From the NCBI GenBank assembly GCA_947625455.1, contig CANQOJ010000116.1:1-7090 (forward strand): a stretch of DNA of 7,090 nucleotides. The letters run 5' to 3'. Positions 1 to 6,419 of the stretch are shown here, piece by piece (position 1 is the first letter of the stretch; each line of letters begins with the position of its first letter). A model generated the notes under the pieces. The model searched no databases and was not told the origin of the DNA. It was given only the letters and a program-made list of their open reading frames with translations. The translations under genes were made by a program, and so were the position numbers. Source of the DNA: an uncultured Clostridia bacterium (GTDB taxonomy: Bacteria; Bacillota; Clostridia; Oscillospirales; Ruminococcaceae).

Positions 1-122
1 CCCCAGTGCTTTGCAAGGCGGTAACATTCCTCCGCAACGTTCATGCTGTGGGTATACCGCTTTTTTGAAAGTAACTCCTTTATCAGCTTTTCATAACCGT
101 CAAATTCTTCATATCTGCTCAT
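1..122 (-). CDS. yqeK: YqeK-type HD-domain hydrolase (probable Ap4A hydrolase), N-terminal fragment
   Basis: Only the first 40 codons plus two bases are in the window; the frame is open to position 1, so the 3' end is missing because of the window edge. The ATG at 122-120 gives a protein starting MSRYEEFDGYEKLIKELLSK, followed by the motif RYTHSMNVAEECYRLAKHW. The RYxHSxxVAxxxxxLA pattern, with His25 as the first metal-ligand candidate, is the hallmark of the YqeK HD-domain family. That family hydrolyses diadenosine tetraphosphate symmetrically with a di-metal centre (family knowledge). The HD dipeptide and later ligands lie outside the window and could not be checked. The gene starts 8 nt after the nadD stop. 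Its ribosome site GAGGGA overlaps that TGA stop codon, which implies translational coupling. The position directly after nadD matches the usual Firmicutes order, where rsfS often follows. Confidence 0.88.
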   Translation of the reverse strand, partial: MSRYEEFDGYEKLIKELLSKKRYTHSMNVAEECYRLAKHW

Positions 123-130
123 TATGTCCC

Positions 131-751
131 TCAAATTGAATTTTTAAACAATCCGTTTTCGCCGATAAATTCTAAAACCTTGTCCGGTACAAGTCCTAAA
201 ACGCTTTCGCCGTTTTTCAGCTTTTCGCGTATCTCGGTTGAACTTATGTCGACAATCTGCGCTGGCAGGACTTTTATTCTGCCTATCTCGTTTGCATATT
301 CAAGCATATCCGCCAGATTATCGCCGCCCCTTGCGACAGCGCAGACGGTTGATTCCTTTAAAATGGACTCATACTTAAACCACTTTGTAAATGAAAACAG
401 CATATCCCCGCCTATTATCAGATACAGTCTTTCGCTCGGATACAGCTTTTTTAACTCGCGGATAGTGTTTATTGAATAGCTAACCCCGCCCATTCTGCGC
501 TCAATATCGCTTATTTCAATCTTACAGCTTCCATGAGAATAGCCCTCTCCTATTTCGGAAAACGCAAGCCTGCACATCTCGGCTCGCTGTTCAAACGGCA
601 AAAGCTTTGTCGTTTTATGCGGGCTTTCATAGGTCGGGATTATCAGAAGTCTGCGCAGTTTCAGCTGTGAAATTGCTTCTTTTGCGAGGTGGACGTGACC
701 GTTATGGACAGGATTGAACGCGCCGCCCAAAATTCCCGTTTTTTCAGTCAA
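131..751 (-). CDS. nadD: Nicotinate-nucleotide adenylyltransferase NadD
   Basis: This cytoplasmic enzyme transfers AMP from ATP to nicotinate mononucleotide, giving deamido-NAD in NAD synthesis. The 206-aa product has the family's usual length. Visible motifs are GGAFNPVHNGH at residues 9-19 (the nucleotidyltransferase HxGH loop is H16-H19), PHK at 44-46, GGDML at 114-118 followed by W124, and the C-terminal nucleotide-binding motif ISSTEIR at 169-175. The start is TTG at 751-749. An in-frame TGA lies only two codons upstream (760-758), and the catalytic motif begins at residue 9, so no ATG could serve. A ribosome site GGTGATC (762-756) lies 4 nt before the TTG. The first 8 nt overlap the end of yhbY, and yqeK follows 8 nt after the stop. 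GGAFNP instead of the commoner GGTFDP is a mild, tolerated variation. Confidence 0.96.
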   Translation of the reverse strand: MTEKTGILGGAFNPVHNGHVHLAKEAISQLKLRRLLIIPTYESPHKTTKLLPFEQRAEMCRLAFSEIGEGYSHGSCKIEISDIERRMGGVSYSINTIRELKKLYPSERLYLIIGGDMLFSFTKWFKYESILKESTVCAVARGGDNLADMLEYANEIGRIKVLPAQIVDISSTEIREKLKNGESVLGLVPDKVLEFIGENGLFKNSI

Positions 752-1040
752 ACTCGATCACCCGCTTTTTTGGATCTTTGCTTCTGCGAAACAGCACGAA
801 TTTCCGTCCTATAACCGCAACAACCTCCGCGTTAAGTTTCGGCGCGATTATGTCGGCAGCTTCCCGCGCGTCAAAATCGCAAGCTTCCTGCACGCCGAGT
901 TTTATAAGCTCGCGTGCGTTTATCGCGTTTTCAAGCTGATTTATTATCTCGTCGGAAATTCCCGACTTTCCGATGTAGAAAATGGGCGACAGGTTCATTG
1001 CCTGTGAGCGCAGATTTGCGCGCTGTTTACTGCTCAGCAT
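744..1040 (-). CDS. yhbY: YhbY-family ribosome-associated RNA-binding protein (CRS1/YhbY domain)
   Basis: The 98-aa protein is a single CRM (CRS1-YhbY) domain, the full usual length of the bacterial family. Visible signatures are the N-terminal KQRANLRSQAMNL segment (5-17), the GKSGI loop at 24-28 (the RNA-contacting GxxG-type turn), NARELIKLGV at 41-50, and IGRKFVLFRR at 77-86. Family members associate with pre-50S particles and are thought to assist large-subunit assembly; a specific role here is inference. The ATG at 1040-1038 overlaps the end of rdgB by 7 nt (ATGCTGA). An AAAGGAG ribosome site lies within rdgB, 11 nt before the start. The 3' end in turn carries the ribosome site and TTG start of nadD, so the three genes are probably translationally coupled. 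Confidence 0.95.
   Translation of the reverse strand: MLSSKQRANLRSQAMNLSPIFYIGKSGISDEIINQLENAINARELIKLGVQEACDFDAREAADIIAPKLNAEVVAVIGRKFVLFRRSKDPKKRVIEFD
756..762 (-). promoter_or_regulatory. Extended Shine-Dalgarno site of nadD inside yhbY
   Basis: GGTGATC on the minus strand can pair with GAUCACC of the 16S rRNA 3' end, i.e. the 5' side of the anti-SD region rather than the usual CCUCC core. It lies 4 nt before the TTG start at 751. If aligned to the full AGGAGGTGATC register, this is a normal spacing. It supports TTG as the nadD start. Confidence 0.65.
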
Positions 1041-1669
1041 TGTGAAAATTTCTCCTTTAAAATGTCCGAAAGCCTTTCAAACGCTTTCGCGCGGTGGCTT
1101 ATCCTGTTTTTCTCCTCGTCGCTTATTGTCGCCATACTCTCGTCTTCGTCAAGCATAAAAATAGGATCATAGCCGAAGCCGTTTTTTCCTACAGGCTCAC
1201 AGCCTATGTAACCGCTGACTTCGCCGCGCACGGAATACTCGTTGTCGTCGTCGAAAATGAAGTATATCGAGCACACAAACCTTGCGTCGCGAAGTTCTTT
1301 CGCAACTCCGTGCATTTCTTCAAGCACCTTTGCACAGCGCTCTTTGTCCGTTGCATTTTCGCCCGCGTATCTTGCCGAATAAACTCCCGGCGCGCCGTTT
1401 AAGAAGTCAATTTCAAGACCGCTGTCGTCAGCTATAGTCGGAAGTTTCAAGCTTTCGTAAACCGCTCTTGCTTTTATGTGAGCATTTTCCTCGAAAGTTT
1501 CGCCGTCTTCAACTATCTCGTCGGTAAAGCCTGCGTCTTTCATTGACAGCACTTCAAACCCAAACGGCGACAAAAGATTTCTAAATTCCCGTATCTTGCC
1601 CGCGTTGTTTGAGGCGATAATAAGCTTACTTCGGGGTTTTTCCCCGCTGTTTGAACTGTTGTTGTTCAT
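1034..1669 (-). CDS. rdgB: XTP/dITP pyrophosphatase, RdgB/HAM1 family
   Basis: This cytosolic house-cleaning enzyme hydrolyses non-canonical purine triphosphates (dITP, ITP, XTP) to monophosphates and pyrophosphate, keeping deaminated bases out of DNA and RNA. With the ATG at 1669 the protein is 211 aa. Motifs in order: ASNNAGKIREF (19-29), the phosphate-binding S/T-N-x-x-K segment; ETFEENA (57-63); the acidic metal site ADDSGLEID (80-88); GAPGVYSARYAG (92-103); GFGYDPIF (164-171); and SHRAKA (191-196). All are intact. The same frame is open upstream to a TTG at 1741, but those 24 codons lie across a consensus promoter and its leader, and they show no family similarity. The ATG at 1669 also has a good ribosome site (AGAAAGG, then six T). 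The first ~12 residues (Asn/Ser-rich) form a short, probably disordered extension. This is the first gene of the downstream block. Confidence 0.95.
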   Translation of the reverse strand: MNNNSSNSGEKPRSKLIIASNNAGKIREFRNLLSPFGFEVLSMKDAGFTDEIVEDGETFEENAHIKARAVYESLKLPTIADDSGLEIDFLNGAPGVYSARYAGENATDKERCAKVLEEMHGVAKELRDARFVCSIYFIFDDDNEYSVRGEVSGYIGCEPVGKNGFGYDPIFMLDEDESMATISDEEKNRISHRAKAFERLSDILKEKFSQC

Positions 1670-1675
1670 AAAAAA

Positions 1676-1684
1676 CCTTTCTCC
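1676..1684 (-). promoter_or_regulatory. Ribosome binding site of rdgB
   Basis: On the minus strand the sequence reads GGAGAAAGG, followed by six T and ATG (1669-1667). AGAAAGG matches the complement of the 16S rRNA 3' tail and sits 6 nt from the ATG; an alternative GGAG is 11 nt away. This decides in favour of the internal ATG over the upstream in-frame TTG at 1741. Confidence 0.8.
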
Positions 1685-1712
1685 GTAAAAATTTTTTAAG
1701 ATTGATAATAAG

Positions 1713-1741
1713 ATTATACCACAAAATTTCCCGTCTGTCAA
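1713..1741 (-). promoter_or_regulatory. Consensus sigma-70/sigma-A promoter for rdgB-yhbY-nadD-yqeK
   Basis: On the minus strand, the -35 hexamer TTGACA occupies 1741-1736. A 17-nt spacer follows, then the -10 hexamer TATAAT at 1718-1713, preceded by TGG, which is an extended -10 (TGn). Both hexamers and the spacing match the housekeeping consensus exactly. The predicted +1 is an A near 1706, giving a leader of about 37 nt before the rdgB ATG. The -35 begins immediately after the ftsY TGA stop (1744-1742). I infer that it drives the four downstream genes independently of smc-ftsY. The leader is AT-rich; I see no operator dyad or riboswitch in it. Confidence 0.9.
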
Positions 1742-2803
1742 TCACTCAAATAAACCGTCTACATAAGCTTCGGGGATAAACGGCTGTAAATCGTCGATTT
1801 TTTCTCCTACTCCCACAAGTTTTACGGGCAAATTAAGTTCATTCTTGATTGCAATAATAATTCCGCCCTTTGCCGTGCCGTCAAGTTTTGTAAGGACAAT
1901 GCCCGTTATATCCGCGCTTTCGTTGAACAACCGCGCCTGGTTTACGGCATTCTGACCTGTTGTCGCGTCAAGCACCAGAAGCGTTTCAACGCTTGCGTCG
2001 GGGAGTTCGCGGTTTATTATCCTTGCCGTCTTTTTCAGCTCCTCCATAAGATTTTTCTTGTTATGAAGTCTGCCCGCGGTATCGCAAAGTATAATATCCG
2101 CGCCGCGCGCTTTTGCCGCGGAAATTGCGTCAAATACTACGGCTGACGGGTCACTGCCCTCGGAATGTTTTACAATGTCAACTCCCGCTCTGTCGGTCCA
2201 CACGTTTAGCTGGTCAATCGCCGCGGCTCTGAATGTATCCGCCGCCGCAACAATGACCTTTTTGCCGTTGGCTTTAAACTTTGCCGCCATTTTGCCTATG
2301 GTAGTTGTTTTTCCCGCGCCGTTTACGCCTATGACCATAATGACAGACGGCTTGGTACTGAGGTTCAAATCGTTTCCGCCCGTCAGTATCTCGGAGATTA
2401 TGTCCTTTAAAAGCTGTTTAACCTCGGCAGGCTCGGTTGTTCCCGTTTTCTTTACCCTGTTTCGCAGTTCTTCGCATATCTCCGCGCTTGTCTGTGCGCC
2501 TATATCGGAAAGAATAAGCGTTTCTTCAAGTTCCTCGAAAAATTCTTCGTCAATTTTCGTAAATGAATTTATTATCTGCTCAATCTTGCTTACAAAGCCG
2601 TCCTTTGTTTTGCGCAAACCCTCGCGTATCTTGCTCTTGGATTCTTCGAGTTCTTTTTCGTATTCCTTCTGAAACTCTATATCGGACTCGTGGTCGGTGA
2701 AAATCGGCGAGCCGCTGCTTAATTTTTCAAGAAACGCAAGCCGCTCTCTGCTTTCTTCCTCCGCCTTTTCGTCCTTTTTCTTCCATTTGTCAAATAAACC
2801 CAT
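1742..2803 (-). CDS. ftsY: Signal recognition particle receptor FtsY
   Basis: FtsY is the membrane-associated GTPase that receives SRP–ribosome complexes and hands nascent membrane proteins to the Sec translocon. The 353-aa product starts with MGLFDKWKKK, a short basic stretch of the kind that helps membrane contact. A short acidic, Glu-rich segment (to about 60) and the helical N domain (about 65-140) follow. The G domain holds the P-loop GVNGAGKTTT (159-168), DTFRAAA (189-195), DTAGR (241-245), TKLDGTAKGG (305-314) and the closing GVGEKIDDLQPF (331-342). All SRP-GTPase motifs are intact. The short acidic region is typical of Gram-positive FtsY. The M domain that would mark Ffh is absent. 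The ATG at 2803 has AAGGAG 5 nt upstream. The gene follows smc after 24 nt with no visible promoter or terminator, suggesting co-transcription with smc. Confidence 0.97.
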   Translation of the reverse strand: MGLFDKWKKKDEKAEEESRERLAFLEKLSSGSPIFTDHESDIEFQKEYEKELEESKSKIREGLRKTKDGFVSKIEQIINSFTKIDEEFFEELEETLILSDIGAQTSAEICEELRNRVKKTGTTEPAEVKQLLKDIISEILTGGNDLNLSTKPSVIMVIGVNGAGKTTTIGKMAAKFKANGKKVIVAAADTFRAAAIDQLNVWTDRAGVDIVKHSEGSDPSAVVFDAISAAKARGADIILCDTAGRLHNKKNLMEELKKTARIINRELPDASVETLLVLDATTGQNAVNQARLFNESADITGIVLTKLDGTAKGGIIIAIKNELNLPVKLVGVGEKIDDLQPFIPEAYVDGLFE

Positions 2804-2827
2804 AAGTTCTCCTTAATGCGTAATCGT

Positions 2828-5800
2828 TTATTTTATAATCTCGTTCAGTTCATCGGAAAGTTCGTCCGAAAGTTCCTGTCTTAGCAAGCGTGAAACTCCC
2901 TTTTCCTGCATAAATACGCCGTACAAAACCGAACATCCCTCAATAGTACCGCGCCTGTGGGTTATGACCATAAGCTGAGTGGTTTTGCTGAACTGATTGA
3001 GGTAATGTATGTATTTTTCAACATTCACCTCGTCAAGCGCCGCGTCTACCTCGTCAAGCATACAAAACGGCGTTGGTCTGTGCATAAGTATCGCGAAATA
3101 GATGGTTATGGCAACCATTGTCTGTTCTCCGCCCGAAAGCGAGATAAGGTTTTTTATGACCTTTCCGGGAGGCGCTGCTTTTATTTCTATGCCAGAATTA
3201 AGCACGTCGTCGGGCGCTGTCAGTTCAAGTTCCGCATGTGAACCCGGACCGAAAATCTGCGTGAATATCTCCTTGAAATGCCTGTTTATATCCTCAAAGC
3301 TTTCAAGAAAACGCGTCTTTATATCTGCCGTAAGCTGTTCAATAAGCTTTTCAAGGTCGCGCTTTGAGTTTTCTATATCGCGAAGCTGTGCCGACTGAAA
3401 TTCATAGCGCTTTGAAACCTCGCGGTATTCTTCTATTGACGCCATATTGACGCTTCCTAAGTCGGTTATTCTCTTCGTCAGCTCTTTGAGTTCGGTTTCG
3501 GCAGAGGGTAAATCTTCGGGGATTTTTGCCTCCTGTTCAGCCTGAGATACCGTAAGTTCATAGCTGTCAAAAAGAAGCGAAACTATCCTGTCGTATTCCT
3601 TCTGAGACGAGGCTCTGCGTTCTTCAAGCCGCGCCGCCGCGCCCGTAAACTTTTCCTTGTCTCTGTTAAGTTCGGCAATGCTTTTATGAAGTTCGTTTAT
3701 TTTCTGCTCGAAAGTTTCAATGTCCTTTACATATCGTTCAATCTCGCCGTTTTTCTCTGAAAGTTCTCCGCTTTGCTCTGCAATCTCACGCTTCAAACGC
3801 TCTATCTTCTCGCGTATATCGCGGTCTGAATTGTCTAAAGCTGTCATTGCGTCTTTAAATCCGTCGCTGTTTTCAAGCAGCGTCCTGCGGTTTTCCTCAA
3901 CGTTCTTAATTTGCGCTTTAAGCGCGTCAATATCCTTTACCGCGGACATTTTTTCCATATTCAGCGCGCTTATGCTGTCATAAAGCGACTTCAATCTGTT
4001 TTCGGTTTCTCCGCGCTGTTCGGACTTTTGTGAACGTTCTTCTTCCAGCTTTTCGATTTTCTTTGATATAACGTCAACTTTCGCCTTAGCGTCAGTTATT
4101 GTTTCAACAAGGCGGTTTATCTGTTCGTCAAAACGCTTTAGAGTAAGTTCTGAGTTTTTCTTTTGAGAAGCAGTCTGCTCGGAAAGTCCTAAAATGCGCG
4201 TTATTTCCGCGCCTATGCTTATGTCGTTTCGTTCAAGTTCGCGTATTTTATCCTGCATACCCTCTATCTCAATAGAGTACTTTGCATATTCCGCGCGGCA
4301 CTTTTCAAACTCCGCGCGCTTTGACTTTTCCTCCTCGGACAGTTCCTTTATCCTTGAATAAAGCGAGTCGGTTTCCTGTTTTCTTGAGATAATGCCCCCG
4401 CGGTTTATTCTTGAACCGCCCGTAAATGAACCGCCCGCGTTTACAACCTGCCCGTCAAGCGTTACAATTCTGAACTTGTAGCCGTATTTCTTGCCTATTA
4501 CGGTAGCTGTTGAAATGTCGTCGACAACAGCCGTTGTTCCCAAAAGATTTCCTACTATATTTGCGTATTCGTCTGCACAACTTACAAGTTCGCTTGCTAT
4601 GCCCTCAAATCCCGCCTCGGTGCGCAATCCCTGTTCATTAAAGCTTCTGCCTTTTATTGAAGTCAGAGGGTAGAATGTCGCTCTGCCTGCGTTTGTTTCC
4701 TTTAAGAATAGGATACAGCGGTTTGCCGTCTGTTCATTGTCGACAATGATATTCTGCATAACCGAGTTTAGCACCGTTTCAATTGCCGTAACATATTTTT
4801 CGGGAACAGTGATTACATCTGCCACAATGCCGTGTATACCCGAAAGTCTGCCCTGTTCTCCCGCGCTTATGACTTCCTTTACCGCGCGTGAATAGCCTTC
4901 TTTGCTCTTTTCAATGTCGGAAAGCACTTTATAGCGCTGTTTGCACTCGCTTAGCGCGGCAGTAGAAGTTTCGAGCGCATTTCTCGCGCTGTCAAGGCGC
5001 TTTTTCCTGCCCTCCGTCAGCTTTTCCAAACCGCCCAGCTTGTTTTCAGCCATAGAGCGTTCTTCTGCGATTTCCGCAGCTTTCTTCTTAGCTTCATGCA
5101 ATTCTTTTTCATACTCGGAAATCTTGCTGTCAAACTCGGATACTTCGGCTAAAAACGCGTTTTTCTGATTTTCAGCTTCGTCTTTTGACAATCCCGATTG
5201 AGTAATAGTAAGCGAAAGTTCGGTTTTTTCCCTGTACGCCTCGGCAAGCCTGCTTTCAAGCGCGGAAAACTCCTCGTCGGAAGAATTGTTTTCCTTTGAA
5301 ATTTCATCAAGCGTATTCTGCGCCTTTGAAATTTCCTCGTCAATCCGCTTTGCTTCGGCGTTTTTTTGCTCTATTTCTTCATTTATGCCGTCAATCTGCT
5401 TATCGAATGCGGAGTCGCTTAGTTTTGCTTTTTCAAGCTGTTCTTTAAGTTCTGTTCTGCGCTTTTCGTTATGTTCAAGGTCGTTTTCCGCAACCTTTAT
5501 CTCCGCGTTTTTCTCCGATATAACATCATCCGCGCTTTTTATCTCGTTGCGCATTCTGTTAAGGCTTGCGTTAAGGGAAAGTTTGTCGTTTGCAAGGGTT
5601 TCTATCTCTTTTTCCGACTTTTCTATGTCATGTTCATAATGCTCACATTCGCCCTGATTGAGCAGAATATCATCAGACAGCTTTTGAAGTTCCGCGCGTT
5701 TTTCCTTTAACTTTGCAACGCTTACGGATATTTCGAGTTCTTTTTTCTCTGCCATAAGTTCCGTCGCAAGTTCGGCTTTTTCCGACTGCTTTTTCAAAAT

Positions 5801-6409
5801 CGGCAGACGTTCTTCATCATTGCGTATTAAGTCATGCTGGCGGGTGATATTTTCGGTCGCCTGTTCAAGCTGTTTTTCAGCGTCGGCTTTTTTGTGAAGA
5901 AACAGCGAAACGCCCGCCGCTTCCTCGAAAATCTCTCGGCGCTGGGTATCGCGGGAATTGACTATTTCCGCAACTCTGCCCTGACCGATTATCGAATACC
6001 CGTCGCGCCCTAAACCTGTTCCCATAAGCAACTCTTGTATGTCCTTAAGGCGCGTTTTTCTGCCGTTTATGGAGTATTCGCTTTCTCCTGTGCGGTACAG
6101 CTTTCGCGATATTTCCACCTCGCTGTCGTCAATATTCAGCGCTCTGTCGCTGTTGTCAATAACCAGCGAAACGCTCGCAAAACCCATAGGCTTGCGCTCG
6201 ACAGTGCCGTGGAAAATAACGTCCTCCATTTTCTCTCCGCGCAGAGTTTTTGCGCCCTGCTCACCCATAACCCAGCGCAGTGCGTCAGAAATATTGCTTT
6301 TGCCGTTTCCGTTGCTGCCGACTACGGCGGTGGTTTTCGTGTCAAACGAAAGCACCGTTTTGTCCGCAAAGGACTTAAATCCTTGTATTTTCAGTGTTTT
6401 AAAAAACAT
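2828..6409 (-). CDS. smc: Chromosome segregation protein SMC
   Basis: SMC is the ATPase of the bacterial condensin complex (with ScpA and ScpB, not encoded here), which loops and compacts chromosomal DNA. The 1193-aa product has the full usual length and architecture. The N-terminal head carries Walker A GSNGNGKSN (31-39), the GEQGAKTLRG segment (49-58) and IGQGRVAEI (141-149). A long Glu/Lys-rich coiled coil spans about 170-510. The hinge begins at SGIHGIVADV (523-532) and ends with the Gly-rich VVNAGGSFTGGS segment (655-666). The returning coiled coil runs from about 675 to 1030. The C-terminal head has the signature LSGGEQ (1091-1096), Walker B FCMLDE with catalytic E1120, D-loop ALDE and H-loop His1151. 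Walker A has Ser where most homologues have Pro (GPNG). The last ~15 residues hold a small ELSD repeat. The ATG at 6409 is preceded by AAAGGA 8-13 nt upstream. The start lies 10 nt after the upstream stop, suggesting one operon. Confidence 0.98.
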   Translation of the reverse strand: MFFKTLKIQGFKSFADKTVLSFDTKTTAVVGSNGNGKSNISDALRWVMGEQGAKTLRGEKMEDVIFHGTVERKPMGFASVSLVIDNSDRALNIDDSEVEISRKLYRTGESEYSINGRKTRLKDIQELLMGTGLGRDGYSIIGQGRVAEIVNSRDTQRREIFEEAAGVSLFLHKKADAEKQLEQATENITRQHDLIRNDEERLPILKKQSEKAELATELMAEKKELEISVSVAKLKEKRAELQKLSDDILLNQGECEHYEHDIEKSEKEIETLANDKLSLNASLNRMRNEIKSADDVISEKNAEIKVAENDLEHNEKRRTELKEQLEKAKLSDSAFDKQIDGINEEIEQKNAEAKRIDEEISKAQNTLDEISKENNSSDEEFSALESRLAEAYREKTELSLTITQSGLSKDEAENQKNAFLAEVSEFDSKISEYEKELHEAKKKAAEIAEERSMAENKLGGLEKLTEGRKKRLDSARNALETSTAALSECKQRYKVLSDIEKSKEGYSRAVKEVISAGEQGRLSGIHGIVADVITVPEKYVTAIETVLNSVMQNIIVDNEQTANRCILFLKETNAGRATFYPLTSIKGRSFNEQGLRTEAGFEGIASELVSCADEYANIVGNLLGTTAVVDDISTATVIGKKYGYKFRIVTLDGQVVNAGGSFTGGSRINRGGIISRKQETDSLYSRIKELSEEEKSKRAEFEKCRAEYAKYSIEIEGMQDKIRELERNDISIGAEITRILGLSEQTASQKKNSELTLKRFDEQINRLVETITDAKAKVDVISKKIEKLEEERSQKSEQRGETENRLKSLYDSISALNMEKMSAVKDIDALKAQIKNVEENRRTLLENSDGFKDAMTALDNSDRDIREKIERLKREIAEQSGELSEKNGEIERYVKDIETFEQKINELHKSIAELNRDKEKFTGAAARLEERRASSQKEYDRIVSLLFDSYELTVSQAEQEAKIPEDLPSAETELKELTKRITDLGSVNMASIEEYREVSKRYEFQSAQLRDIENSKRDLEKLIEQLTADIKTRFLESFEDINRHFKEIFTQIFGPGSHAELELTAPDDVLNSGIEIKAAPPGKVIKNLISLSGGEQTMVAITIYFAILMHRPTPFCMLDEVDAALDEVNVEKYIHYLNQFSKTTQLMVITHRRGTIEGCSVLYGVFMQEKGVSRLLRQELSDELSDELNEIIK

Positions 6410-6419
6410 TTATCTTCCT

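Noticed and set aside
1687..1700. AAAAATTTTT palindrome after ftsY as a possible terminator
   Set aside because: It has no GC stem or loop and lies downstream of the promoter in the rdgB leader; it is better read as AT-rich leader sequence.
2175..2672. 165-aa open frame on the plus strand opposite ftsY
   Set aside because: It is Ser/Pro/Val-rich low-complexity translation antisense to clearly conserved FtsY codons and shows no recognisable domain.
2804..2827. smc–ftsY spacer as a promoter or terminator
   Set aside because: It has only 24 nt, containing the ftsY ribosome site AAGGAG; there is no hairpin or -10/-35 pair.
5185..5207. Plus-strand TTGACA hexamer inside smc as a possible antisense promoter
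   Set aside because: The position 17 nt downstream reads GTAAGC, not a -10 box; the nearest TAATAG is only about 11 nt away.
1960..5710. Recurrent CCGCGC-type hexamers across the window as a possible uptake or protein-binding motif
   Set aside because: They fall in frame with GCG alanine and CGC/CGG arginine codons of the minus-strand genes, so codon preference explains them.
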